Source of the DNA: JBMYRH01 sp049602155
GTDB lineage: Bacteria > Myxococcota_A > UBA9042 > PHBI01 > JBMYRH01
Reading direction: 5' to 3'
NCBI GenBank assembly: GCA_049602155.1
Contig: JBMYRH010000030.1
Location: 1-64,000, forward strand
DNA: 64,000 nucleotides
The notes beneath the pieces were generated by a model, which searched no databases, was not told the origin of the DNA, and saw only the letters and a program-made list of their open reading frames with translations. Made by a program: the position numbers and the translations under genes. Positions within the stretch are counted from its first letter, which is position 1. The number at the start of each line of letters is the position of its first letter. Below, in pieces: positions 51,503-59,642 of this stretch.

Positions 51503-52719
51503 TGGTTCCCCGCGCGATTGCCTCTCCCAATGGTTCAAGCAAAAGAGTTGGCAAGCGCGTGAGGCTCTCCCTCCACATCGTGAGCATCGCGCTGTGCGTC
51601 ACCCTCTGCCCCATATCGAGTGCGAACGCAGAAGGCACGCCACCGCCGGCGCAAAAGCTCCTGGCTGAAAGCGCCGAAGTTGAGCTTGAAGCAGGCCGTT
51701 ACAGCCAAGCGGCCCAAGAGTTCGATGCCGCCTATCGCATTCGCCCTACAGGGGCGCTGTGCATGAAGTCGGCGAACGCCTTCCGACGCGCCGACGCGCT
51801 CCTCAAGGCGCGTGAGCGCTATTACGCCTGCCTAGAAGCCCCGGATCTCTCCCCGGATGCCCGCCGGCGTGCATCAATGATCCTGCTCGACATCTTGGAT
51901 GTGCTCAAAGCCAGCAACCTGACTCCAGACGCTCAGACCCTTAGCCCTAACGCCCCTCGAACTGCACGAAAGGCTGCGCCGGCACAGGTTCAGGTTCAGA
52001 TGGCGCCAGAGCCCCCCAGCCCCCTCCCAGCGCAGAAAACACATGCGCTCCGCTACACACAGCGCGCGCTGACACTCCCCGGAGGCTCTTGGAGCCTTGC
52101 AGCCGGTATGGGGGTCGGGCAGCAATGGGACTCAGATGAGACCTCGCTCGGGCTCACAGCTGCCTTCTCGTACGGCGTCGTTGATGCGTTTGAATTAGGC
52201 GCCTTTTTGATGCAACTCCAGCTGCTTGAGCGCGTGGTCTATGATCGGCCGTCGATCTACGCGATCGCAGAGCTGTTTGAGGGTGAGCAGCTCACAATCG
52301 GGGCGAAGCTCGAGGTCGTCGCCGGGGTACAGAGCTACTCTCCTTGGCGCATCACGGTTGGGCTCCCTCAATCCTATTACCCCGTCGACATCATGCGCAT
52401 CGATGTAGGGGCCTACATCGTGTTCGTCATGAGCGATACGCGACTCACGAACCTCCAAGTGCCCGTGGCGCTAAACATTCAGGCCACTGACGCGCTATTC
52501 GCCTCTCTGTCGACGGCCCTCATCCTCACAGACGGCACCCAGCTGGTCCTGCCGTTGGGCGCAGGCCTGGGTTACACATTTGAACGTGAGGAGCGCCCTC
52601 TGTGTGACCTCAGAGCAGAGTTCCAATGGCCGCTATTCCACCAACCAGACAGCGACCGCCCTATCGACATCACCACCTTCACGACAGAGGTGAACGTGCG
52701 CTGCTACCTTTACGATTAA
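51502..52719 (+). CDS. Exported TPR/beta-barrel protein coupled to the giant gene
   Basis: This 405-aa protein has a signal peptide (LHIVSIALCVTLCPISSANA). A short TPR-like region follows (AEVELEAGRYSQAAQEFDAAYRIRPTGALCMKSANAF), then a Pro/Ala-rich linker. The C-terminal 210 residues are beta-rich with alternating hydrophobic strands (GSWSLAAGMGVGQQWD, LTAAFSYGVVDAFELGAF) and end in CYLYD, so an outer-membrane barrel is likely. ATG 51502 overlaps the giant gene's stop by one base. The tight coupling suggests it helps export or anchor the giant protein; this is inference. Confidence 0.75.
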   Translation: MVPRAIASPNGSSKRVGKRVRLSLHIVSIALCVTLCPISSANAEGTPPPAQKLLAESAEVELEAGRYSQAAQEFDAAYRIRPTGALCMKSANAFRRADALLKARERYYACLEAPDLSPDARRRASMILLDILDVLKASNLTPDAQTLSPNAPRTARKAAPAQVQVQMAPEPPSPLPAQKTHALRYTQRALTLPGGSWSLAAGMGVGQQWDSDETSLGLTAAFSYGVVDAFELGAFLMQLQLLERVVYDRPSIYAIAELFEGEQLTIGAKLEVVAGVQSYSPWRITVGLPQSYYPVDIMRIDVGAYIVFVMSDTRLTNLQVPVALNIQATDALFASLSTALILTDGTQLVLPLGAGLGYTFEREERPLCDLRAEFQWPLFHQPDSDRPIDITTFTTEVNVRCYLYD

Positions 52720-52720
52720 G

Positions 52721-52737
52721 CTGAGGGCTCGCCTCAG
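52721..52737. terminator. Hairpin between convergent genes
   Basis: CTGAGG-GCTCG-CCTCAG forms a perfect six-base-pair stem just after the beta-barrel gene stop, overlapping the rluD stop on the other strand. It has no T-tract, so it is a weak bidirectional terminator candidate. Confidence 0.35.
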
Positions 52738-53899
52738 GACTCGCCGCGCAGCACCGCCTCGACCACTCGGCGACCCTCCTCTTCGAATACGCGATCGATG
52801 AGCTGGGTCATATCCGACGGCAAAGGTGCAGAGAAACGGCAGGCTTCTCCCGTGACGGGGTGAGTAAACGCCAGGACCGCCGCGTGGAGCGCTTGCCTTG
52901 GCATCTTCCGAACAGCGCCGTGCTCAAACGCTAGACGCCCCCCTCCCCCGCGTGGCGGTTTGCGCCCGTAGAGCTCGTCCGCGACAACCGGGTGCCCGGC
53001 CTCCGAGAGGTGGACACGGATCTGATGCGTTCTACCGGTGTCTAGGCGCACTTCGAGCAGCACAAGCGCTTGGCTCTGAGCCAAGACCTGCCAGTGCGTG
53101 CAAGCGCGCTTGCCGGCCACCACTTTGCCACTCATCTTGAGGCGCTCTCGCGGGTGACGACCAAACTGCGTCTCAATGGTCCCCCGCCCCTCCAATCGTC
53201 GCCCGAGCGCCACCGTGATGTACGAACGTCGCACCTCTCGGCGCGCCAGCGCCTCGGAGAGCGCCCGGTGAGTGACCGCGTCTCGCGCCACGACGAGCAA
53301 CCCCGTCGTGTCCTTATCCAAGCGATGTACGATCCCGGGCCGCGTCTGCAGAGAGCCTTCACTCAGTCGTCCAACGTGGTGCAGGAGCGCGTTGACCATC
53401 GTCCCATCTGGGTGACCTGCGGAGGGGTGAACGACCATGTCAGCCGGCTTGTTCACCACGGCAAGCCACTCATCGAGGTAGATNNNNNNNNNNNNNNNNN
53501 NNNNNNNNNNNNNNNNNNNNNNNNNNNNNNNNNNNNNNNNNNNNNNNNNNNNNNNNNNNNNNNNNNNNNNNNNNNNNNNNNNNGAACGACCATGTCAGCC
53601 GGCTTGTTCACCACGGCAAGCCACTCATCGAGGTAGATCACCTCGAGCGGCAAGTCCTGCGCAAGTGGGAGCTCTGAGCGGACCGGTTCATGTTCGAAGT
53701 AAACGCTGTCACCTCCTCGAACTTTGACCCCCGCTTTCGAGGGAGGCGCACCGTTAAGGTTCACTCGCCCAGCCTCGATCGCACGACCGATCTGACTCCG
53801 ACTGAGCCCCTCAATGCGTGTGACTAGCCATGCATCTAACCGTTGACCAGCGTCGGCGTCATCGACGGTCAGGACCACGCTGGTGGCGTCATCGCTCAC
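52734..53899 (-). CDS. rluD: RluD-type 23S rRNA pseudouridine synthase, split only by an assembly gap
   Basis: The protein has an N-terminal S4 RNA-binding domain (QRLDAWLVTRIEGLSRSQIGRAIEAG) and an RluA-family catalytic domain with RPGIVHRLDKDTTGLLVVA, whose Asp is the nucleophile. Across the 100-N gap the reading frame appears broken. However, the 55 bases before the gap recur exactly after it; removing one copy and the Ns (155 bp) restores one frame of about 336 aa. RluD-like enzymes modify helix 69 of 23S rRNA or related sites; the exact target among RluA/C/D is not certain. It follows the third deoxynucleoside kinase gene by 8 bp. Confidence 0.88.
53429..53638. repeat. 55-bp exact duplicate flanking an N gap
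   Basis: Bases 53429-53483 and 53584-53638 are identical, separated only by 100 Ns. This is the expected look of two contigs whose ends share a k-mer overlap that a scaffolder did not merge, not a biological repeat. Confidence 0.9.
53484..53583. other. Assembly gap of exactly 100 N inside rluD
   Basis: A fixed 100-N spacer marks a scaffold join of unknown true length. The identical 55-base flanks imply the true gap is negative (an overlap), so no sequence is likely to be missing. Confidence 0.95.
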
Positions 53900-53907
53900 G
53901 CCCAGCC

Positions 53908-54564
53908 CTAGAGGGTCACGTCGCGCATGTAGGAGGCTTTATTAACCTCCCGAGTCACTGCGTCCGCGACACGCTCCACATCGTGGAATTGCTCCCAGCC
54001 GACGCGGATGACCGGGATGCTCGCGCTGATCTCGGTCACAAAGCGCTCGTACTCTTCGTAGAGCAGCTTGAGGTAGTCCAAGCTGATCCCAGACTCGCAG
54101 CCGCGCGCGCGCATCTGGATGCGCTCAAAGCACGTCTCTGGACTGCAGTGGAGGTAGACGATCGCTGTGGGCCGGCACATAAAATGCGACAAGTTACGGA
54201 AGAGGCTCACATAGGTCTGGTAGTCGCGTGGATGCATCAACTCCATCTGCACTAGGACCTTCGCGAAGATGCTGTCCTCATAGATCGTCCGATCTTGGAC
54301 GGCCCCACGACCACGCCAGATGATCTCTTGGTGCTGCTGAAAGCGCGCATTGAGCAGGTAGACCTGCATCGCAAACGAGTAGCGCGCGGTGTCGACGTAG
54401 AAGTCCTCGAGGTACGCGTTGTCCTTCACAGGCTCGTAGTGCACATCAAAGCCAAGATGTGACCCCAGCGCATCGGCGAGGGTGCTCTTCCCTACCCCAA
54501 TCAGGCCAGCGATGCTGATGAAGGCGTTGGACAGCCGAGGGTTCGAGTCATCCGTCTCAGACAT
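53908..54564 (-). CDS. Deoxynucleoside kinase, third of three tandem paralogs
   Basis: This 218-aa kinase phosphorylates deoxynucleosides for nucleotide salvage. The P-loop GLIGVGKS (20-27), the substrate-site VQDRTIYEDSIFA motif (DRT/S type) and the Arg-rich lid (CFERIQMRARGCESGI) identify the dNK family. The start at ATG 54564 was chosen because it precedes the P-loop by a normal distance. It overlaps the middle kinase gene by 8 bp. Base specificity (dA, dG, dC) cannot be read from sequence. Confidence 0.87.
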   Translation of the reverse strand: MSETDDSNPRLSNAFISIAGLIGVGKSTLADALGSHLGFDVHYEPVKDNAYLEDFYVDTARYSFAMQVYLLNARFQQHQEIIWRGRGAVQDRTIYEDSIFAKVLVQMELMHPRDYQTYVSLFRNLSHFMCRPTAIVYLHCSPETCFERIQMRARGCESGISLDYLKLLYEEYERFVTEISASIPVIRVGWEQFHDVERVADAVTREVNKASYMRDVTL

Positions 54565-55225
54565 CGTGAGCTCCGAAGGCAGCGGCATCAGGCGCGGCTC
54601 CGGTGGGTCGACCGGCGAGCCGTAGTACATCAGCGACGATCTGGTCCAAGATCGCATCCGCCTCAGGTCCATCTGCGTAATTCAAGTTTGAGTTGTCGAG
54701 ACGCAGTAATGGCGTCTTATCGTAGTGCGCATAGAACTTCTGATACGCTAAGCAGAGATCGGTCAGGTACCCCGAATCGAAGTCCTCTTCGAAAGGACGC
54801 CCTCGCTTCGCGATCCGCCCCAGCAACACGTCGATCGGTGCGTAGAGGTAGATCATCACGTCAGGCTGCAGGACCTGAGACTCCAAGGATTGATAGACCC
54901 GCTCATAGAGGGCTAACTCAGCGTCCTCAAGGGTCAACTGCGCAAAGATACGGTCCTTGAGCAGGTGATAATCCGCGAGGGTGTTCGGCGCGAAGAGGTC
55001 CGACTGGACGAGCTCCTGCTGCTGCTTGAAGCGGCTCATCAAGAAGAAGAGCTGCGTCTGAAACGCATACCGATCCCGATCTTCGTAGAAGAGCGCCAAG
55101 AATGGGTTCTCTTCTACGATCTCGAGGACCACACGACCGCCTAGGCGCTCAGCGAGCCGATGAGTGAGCGTGGTCTTGCCTGCACCAATCGGCCCCTCAA
55201 CTGCGATGTAGAGAGCTCGTGTCAT
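54557..55225 (-). CDS. Deoxynucleoside kinase, second of three, divergent substrate motif
   Basis: This 222-aa kinase starts with YIAVEGPIGAGKTTL, a standard P-loop. Where its neighbours have QDRTIYED it reads LADYHLLKDRIFAQ, the other known dNK variety found in dGK-like enzymes. The lid is LLGRIAKRGRPFE. The different motif suggests a different substrate base from its two neighbours. It starts 46 bp after the first kinase gene and overlaps the third. Confidence 0.87.
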   Translation of the reverse strand: MTRALYIAVEGPIGAGKTTLTHRLAERLGGRVVLEIVEENPFLALFYEDRDRYAFQTQLFFLMSRFKQQQELVQSDLFAPNTLADYHLLKDRIFAQLTLEDAELALYERVYQSLESQVLQPDVMIYLYAPIDVLLGRIAKRGRPFEEDFDSGYLTDLCLAYQKFYAHYDKTPLLRLDNSNLNYADGPEADAILDQIVADVLRLAGRPTGAAPDAAAFGAHDV

Positions 55226-55271
55226 CGCCGGGGTCGCGCTCCATCGTGAGTGGTCAAAACGTCTTACCTAA

Positions 55272-55880
55272 TCAAAGGAATCTTTGCAGCTGCTCTCTGA
55301 ATTCCAATCGGTCTACCAAGTCGGTCAGATAGTCCATTCGCTCGCTATCCCACACCAACACTGGGCTTGCGTCGTAACGTTCAACCCAATCTTCGTAGAG
55401 GGAATTGAGGCGCTTCAGATACGTCGTCGGGATCTTTTGCTCGCTCGGTCGACCACGCACTTTGATGCGGCGGCGGATCGCAGGCACAGAACAGCGCAGG
55501 TAGATCAACAGATCGGGCGGCCTAAGCACCCGCTTCATGCTGTCGTACAGCTCCATGTACGTCTCATAGTCCCGCTTCGAGATCCGTCGGGACCTATGGA
55601 GGTTGGTCGCGAAGATCTCGGCGTCTTCGTAGATCGTGCGATCTTGGACGACGGTTCCCGGCCGCTCAGGCAGGCCCTGGTGCAGCTTGAACTTATGAGT
55701 CAGGAAGTAGAGCTGACTGTGAAACGCCCAGCGCTTCATGTCGGCATAGAAGTCATCCAGGTACGGGTTATCCATGAACGGCTCATAGACCGGATCAAAG
55801 CCATGCTCAGCTTGCAGAAATTCCACGAGCGAGCTCTTTCCGGCGCCGATATTACCGGCAACCGCGATGAACCTCTTCAC
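55272..55880 (-). CDS. Deoxynucleoside kinase, first of three
   Basis: This 202-aa kinase has the P-loop AGNIGAGKSS (8-17), VQDRTIYEDAEIFA and lid Arg residues (RRRIKVRGRPSEQ). It shares the DRT-IYED type with the third gene. It heads a minus-strand operon of three kinases and rluD, and its start lies 88 bp from the divergent selA start. A salvage role for DNA precursors is expected. Confidence 0.88.
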   Translation of the reverse strand: MKRFIAVAGNIGAGKSSLVEFLQAEHGFDPVYEPFMDNPYLDDFYADMKRWAFHSQLYFLTHKFKLHQGLPERPGTVVQDRTIYEDAEIFATNLHRSRRISKRDYETYMELYDSMKRVLRPPDLLIYLRCSVPAIRRRIKVRGRPSEQKIPTTYLKRLNSLYEDWVERYDASPVLVWDSERMDYLTDLVDRLEFREQLQRFL

Positions 55881-55968
55881 ATCGCCCTCCCATCCATCGA
55901 CATTCGCTTATCACCAGAAGCAACACAAGGGCTTCCGGTCGCGACTGACAGCAGGCTATAGTCCCGCC

Positions 55969-57321
55969 ATGAGCAACTCCCTATACAGAGCACTCCCCGG
56001 GGTCGACACCCTCCTGGCTGAAGACGCCTTAACCACACTTTCCGTAGGCCACGAGCTACGAGCGGAAGCCGCGAGGGAGGCAATACACGCCGCTCGCGCC
56101 GCGATCGCTCGGGGGGACGGTGCGCCGGACACACCAAAGATCGCCCGCGACGCTGCCGAGCGCGCCCTCGCCAAGGTCAGCCCCTCGCTGAGGCCAGTCC
56201 TAAACGCGACGGGGGTGATCGTGCACACCAACCTTGGGCGGGCTCCTCTAAGCCAAGCTGCCGTGGCCGTCGCGTCCGGGGCCTGTAACTTGGAGTACGA
56301 CCTCAAGGCTGGCCGCCGTGGCTCACGCCGTGCACACGTCGAGGCGCGCCTCCGCGAGATGTCTGGCGCGGAGGCTGCGTTAGTCGTCAACAACAACGCA
56401 GCAGCGATGTTCCTGGCCTTGGCCGGGATCGCACATGGGGGAGAGGTCCCTATCAGCCGTGGCGAGCTCGTCGAGATCGGTGGCAGCTTCCGCGTCCCCG
56501 ACATCATGTCTGCATCCGGCGCCACCCTGCGCGAAGTGGGTACCACCAATCGGACATACGCCCGGGATTATGCCGCTGCGATCTCGGAGGACACGAAGGC
56601 GATCCTGCGTGTCCACCAAAGCAACTTTAAGATCGAGGGGTTCTCGACGCGCCCAAGCTGCGAAGATCTGGCGCGGGTCGCGCGAGACCATGACGTCCCC
56701 TTGATCTCCGATCTCGGCAGCGGCACGTTCGCCCCATTGCCAACCGCATTGCAAGACCACTCGGACCCTCGACGCGAACTCGCTGAGGGGGCGGATCTTG
56801 TATGTTTTAGTGGCGATAAAGTGCTCGGCGGCCCTCAAGCAGGGATCATCCTAGGCCGTGCAGATCTCGTACAGCGCCTCTCGAAACACCCACTCGCCCG
56901 AGCACTCCGAGTCTGCAAGCTCACCCTCGCTGCACTTGATCACACCCTGATGGCTTACCGGGCAGATCGCCCTCACGAGGTCCCAGTGTGGGCCATGATG
57001 CATGCGTCCTTGGACGCGCTCAGAGAGCGCGCTCAGACCATGGCGGAGGCCGTTCAAGCCGGTGCTGCAGATCTCGACATCGTCGCCTGCAAAGATCCTA
57101 TCGGTGGCGGGAGTCACCCCGGAGAGGTCCTTGATGGGCTCGCGCTTGCCATCCGCCCGCACCGTGGCTCGGCGACGGGATTGTGCACGCGCCTCAGAGA
57201 CGGAGCGACGCCCCTGGTGGCTGTCATCGCGGACGACCGGGTGCTGTTCCATCTGCGCACCATCGCTCCCGAAGACGATCAAAGGGTAGGTAAACTGCTC
57301 CTCGACGCGCTCGCAGCCTAA
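55969..57321 (+). CDS. selA: L-seryl-tRNA(Sec) selenium transferase
   Basis: This 450-aa PLP enzyme turns Ser-tRNA(Sec) into Sec-tRNA(Sec) using selenophosphate. The PLP Lys284 lies in CFSGDKVLGGPQAG, and the N-terminal SLYRALPGVDTLL and TGVIVHTNLGRAPLS are typical. The start at ATG 55969 gives the family length. selB often follows selA, but here the next gene is rpsP on the same strand. No selB, selD or tRNA(Sec) is in the window. The organism therefore probably makes selenoproteins using genes elsewhere. Confidence 0.95.
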   Translation: MSNSLYRALPGVDTLLAEDALTTLSVGHELRAEAAREAIHAARAAIARGDGAPDTPKIARDAAERALAKVSPSLRPVLNATGVIVHTNLGRAPLSQAAVAVASGACNLEYDLKAGRRGSRRAHVEARLREMSGAEAALVVNNNAAAMFLALAGIAHGGEVPISRGELVEIGGSFRVPDIMSASGATLREVGTTNRTYARDYAAAISEDTKAILRVHQSNFKIEGFSTRPSCEDLARVARDHDVPLISDLGSGTFAPLPTALQDHSDPRRELAEGADLVCFSGDKVLGGPQAGIILGRADLVQRLSKHPLARALRVCKLTLAALDHTLMAYRADRPHEVPVWAMMHASLDALRERAQTMAEAVQAGAADLDIVACKDPIGGGSHPGEVLDGLALAIRPHRGSATGLCTRLRDGATPLVAVIADDRVLFHLRTIAPEDDQRVGKLLLDALAA

Positions 57322-57351
57322 ACCGATGGAAATCGGCATAGAAAACATAGG

Positions 57352-57380
57352 TTGACACCCCCAGGGCCCCTCTGTACGTT
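57352..57380 (+). promoter_or_regulatory. Sigma-70-type promoter of the rpsP operon
   Basis: TTGACA (57352-57357, perfect -35) and TACGTT (57375-57380) are separated by exactly 17 bp, about 135 bp before rpsP. It is the best-looking -35 in the window. Confidence 0.55.
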
Positions 57381-57514
57381 ACGCGCCGCCGTGAGCGCCG
57401 TGGACCGAAATGGCACACGAGGCGGCGAAACCACCCGCGCTTTAAGCGCTTGCGCAAGCACACGAATCACACGACACCGGCCCGAAGATGGGCCCTGTCA
57501 CTACTGGAGACGAG

Positions 57515-58101
57515 ATGTCCGTCAAGCTCCGACTCGCCCGTCATGGCACCAAGAAACGCCCCTACTACCGACTCGTCGCCGCCTCCTCGCGCATGCCGCG
57601 TGATGGCCGCTTCCTCGAGCACATCGGCAGTTACGATCCACTGCACGATCCGCCGGCAGTGACTCTGAACCGTCCACGCGTGCAGTACTGGCTTGATCAG
57701 GGCGCTCTCCCGAGCCCCACCGTGAAGAAGCTTCTCAACGCTTACATGAGCAGCGAGGACTCCGCGGTCGCCAAGCGCGCAACCTACGTCCCGGTGGACC
57801 TCCCCCCTGAGCCTGAGCCTAAGGCCGCACCTGCAGAGGAGGCCGCTGAGGCTGCACCTGCAGAGGAGGCCGCTGAGGCTGNNNNNNNNNNNNNNNNNNN
57901 NNNNNNNNNNNNNNNNNNNNNNNNNNNNNNNNNNNNNNNNNNNNNNNNNNNNNNNNNNNNNNNNNNNNNNNNNNNNNNNNNGCACCTGCAGAGGAGGCCG
58001 CTGAGGCTGCACCTGCAGAGGAGGCCGCTGAGGCTGCACCTGCAGAGGAGGCCGCTGAGGCTGCACCTGCAGAGAAAGATGAGGCCGCCGATGCCAGCTG
58101 A
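57515..58101 (+). CDS. rpsP: 30S ribosomal protein S16 with Ala/Glu repeat tail (interrupted by N gap)
   Basis: The first ~85 residues are a normal S16 (VKLRLARHGTKKRPYYRLVAASSRMPRDGRFLEHIGSYDP, in part). A long C-terminal tail of 9-residue units APAEEAAEA follows. The ATG at 57515 has a GGAGA site just upstream. The frame ends at TGA 58099-58101, after KDEAADAS. The 100-N gap falls in the repeat, and its 55-base flanks are identical. Merging them leaves at least three full units and a protein of at least 143 aa, against 80-100 aa usual for S16. The true repeat number is unresolved. It leads the translation operon and overlaps khpA by 11 bp. Confidence 0.9.
57827..58074 (+). repeat. 27-bp tandem repeat encoding APAEEAAEA in rpsP
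   Basis: Two full units lie before the N gap (57827-57880) and three full units plus a partial after it (57982-58074). Units appear base-identical, which explains the assembly break. Identical units suggest recent expansion or conversion. Because the flanks share 55 bases, some of the visible units are probably the same DNA shown twice. Confidence 0.85.
57882..57981. other. Assembly gap of exactly 100 N inside rpsP
   Basis: The gap lies inside the 27-bp repeat array. The last 55 bases before it (57827-57881) equal the first 55 after it (57982-58036). Unlike the rluD gap, collapsed repeat copies could really be missing here. Confidence 0.95.
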
Positions 58102-58333
58102 TGCCACCAACCTGTTGGAGCAGCTCGCGAAGGGCCTCGTCGCGGACCCTGATGCGGTCAACGTGAAGCAGTCCGAAGAGGACGGCTTGATCCGCTACGA
58201 TCTTGAGGTGGCCTCCGATGACATCGGTAAGGTCATTGGTCGACAAGGACGCACAGCGAAAGCCCTGCGTGCCGTCGTCGGCGCCTCCCTGGCTCGCGAC
58301 GGTCGTCGTGGTCAGGTCGAGATCGTCGACTAG
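58091..58333 (+). CDS. khpA: KH-domain RNA-binding protein KhpA
   Basis: This 80-aa protein is a single type-II KH domain with the GxxG loop in VIGRQGRTAKALRAVV. KhpA pairs with KhpB to bind many RNAs and influences cell division and translation. Its position between rpsP and rimM is conserved in many bacteria. ATG 58091 lies inside the rpsP end (11-bp overlap). Confidence 0.92.
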   Translation: MPADATNLLEQLAKGLVADPDAVNVKQSEEDGLIRYDLEVASDDIGKVIGRQGRTAKALRAVVGASLARDGRRGQVEIVD

Positions 58334-58350
58334 CCGGGCCGCGCTCGACT

Positions 58351-58899
58351 TTGGCGCGCTACGTACTCATCGGTGCTATCGCCCGACCCCACGGGGTTAA
58401 GGGCGACGTTCAGGTTGTGCCTTTTCATACCGACTCGCCCTTGTGGCGGGTGGGCAAGGAACTGGCTGTATTGCCCAAGGCTATGGCCGATCGCTCCGTA
58501 GATACGGTCGAAGCGAGCGCCCCAAACACCCTCTGTATCAAGCGGATCAGCTCGGGACCGAAGGGGCGCTTGATCGTATGGTTCGACGGCATCCCAGACC
58601 GCTCGACCGCCGAGCGTCAAAAAGGTGCGTGGCTAGCTGTCGCTGCCGACGACCTGGGCGAGCTCGCACCCGACGAATTCTGGTACCACGAGATCGCCGG
58701 GTGGGATGTCCGCTCGACGACAGACGAGGCGCTTGGACGCGTCGTTCGAGTAATCGACGGCCCCACAGACCTTCTTGAAGTCCGCCCAATGCACGGAGGC
58801 GACACCTACTTCATCCCGATGGTCGGGGAATTCGTGGTCGACATCGATCGAGGCAACTCACGGGTCGTCGTAGACCCCATCGAGGGGCTAATCCCATGA
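58351..58899 (+). CDS. rimM: 16S rRNA processing protein RimM
   Basis: This 182-aa protein helps mature the 30S head domain and binds S19. The N-terminal IGAIARPHGVKGDVQVVPF and the PRC-barrel segment (EIAGWDVRS...VRVIDGPTDLLEV...FIPMVGEFVVDID) are characteristic. The only sensible start is TTG at 58351, so initiation is probably weak. The stop overlaps the trmD start in ATGA. Confidence 0.93.
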   Translation: MARYVLIGAIARPHGVKGDVQVVPFHTDSPLWRVGKELAVLPKAMADRSVDTVEASAPNTLCIKRISSGPKGRLIVWFDGIPDRSTAERQKGAWLAVAADDLGELAPDEFWYHEIAGWDVRSTTDEALGRVVRVIDGPTDLLEVRPMHGGDTYFIPMVGEFVVDIDRGNSRVVVDPIEGLIP

Positions 58900-59642
58900 G
58901 TGGCTCCCCCTTTCGCTTCGACGTCATCACCCTCTTCCCAGGGCTACTGGAGAGCTATCTCAGCGACAGTATCATTGGTCGCGCGATCCAAAATGGCCTG
59001 ATCGACGTCCACACGACCAACCCACGCGACTTTACGACGGACCGTCACCGTACAGTCGACGACACGCCCTATGGCGGCGGCGCTGGGATGGTCATGATGG
59101 CCGAACCGGTGGGTCAAGCCATCGCCGCCGTTCGGGCGGAACGCACACCGAGCCGCGTCGTGATGCTCAGCCCCTCCGGCCGCCTCCTCACGCAAGACGT
59201 GGTCGAGGAATATGCATCCCTTGGGAGCGTCGCGTTACTCTGTGGTCGATATGAGGGGGTGGACGCTCGGATCGTCGACCATGCGGTAGATGAATGTCTC
59301 TCTATCGGCGACTACGTGCTCACAGGAGGTGAACTCGGTGCGCTGACCGTCATCGACGCAGTCAGTCGTCAACTCCCCGGCGTCCTAGGCAACGCTGATG
59401 GCCCATTGGACGAGTCATTCGCTAACGAGGCCCTCCTTGAACACCCTCAGTACACCCGACCGCGCACCTGGCAGGGCCACGATGTCCCCGAGGTCTTGCT
59501 GTCTGGTAACCACGGTGCGATCGCCAAGTGGCGTGCCGAACAACGTATCTTGAGGACGGCATCTCTGCGCCCCGATCTGATGGCACGTTGGGCTGGAGAC
59601 GATCCCGCACGGCTGGCACGCCTCACAGGAGACGAGCCATGA
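58896..59642 (+). CDS. trmD: tRNA (guanine-N1-)-methyltransferase
   Basis: This 248-aa SPOUT enzyme methylates G37 of tRNAs to prevent frameshifting. It shows FDVITLFPGLLESYL, DDTPYGGGAGMVM and the knot region LLCGRYEGVDARIVD...LSIGDYVLTGGELGALTVIDAV. The length is normal. It overlaps rimM and the following methylase gene by 4 bp each. Confidence 0.97.
   Translation: MSGSPFRFDVITLFPGLLESYLSDSIIGRAIQNGLIDVHTTNPRDFTTDRHRTVDDTPYGGGAGMVMMAEPVGQAIAAVRAERTPSRVVMLSPSGRLLTQDVVEEYASLGSVALLCGRYEGVDARIVDHAVDECLSIGDYVLTGGELGALTVIDAVSRQLPGVLGNADGPLDESFANEALLEHPQYTRPRTWQGHDVPEVLLSGNHGAIAKWRAEQRILRTASLRPDLMARWAGDDPARLARLTGDEP

Noticed and set aside
50363..51538. 391-aa antisense frame under the giant gene
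   Set aside because: Its Val/Ala-rich repeats (AVVVD-type) are the reverse reading of the DNDCDG motifs, not a gene.
53453..53899. Short stand-alone S4-domain protein, with 52734-53459 as a separate synthase
   Set aside because: Both are halves of one rluD separated by an N gap with duplicated 55-base flanks.
57827..58074. CRISPR-like array
   Set aside because: Units are head-to-tail with no spacers and encode a protein tail in frame.
57488..58333. Apparent S16-KH fusion protein
   Set aside because: The frame is joined only through the 100 Ns, and the gap length is arbitrary. The post-gap repeat in its correct frame ends at 58101, and khpA has its own ATG at 58091.
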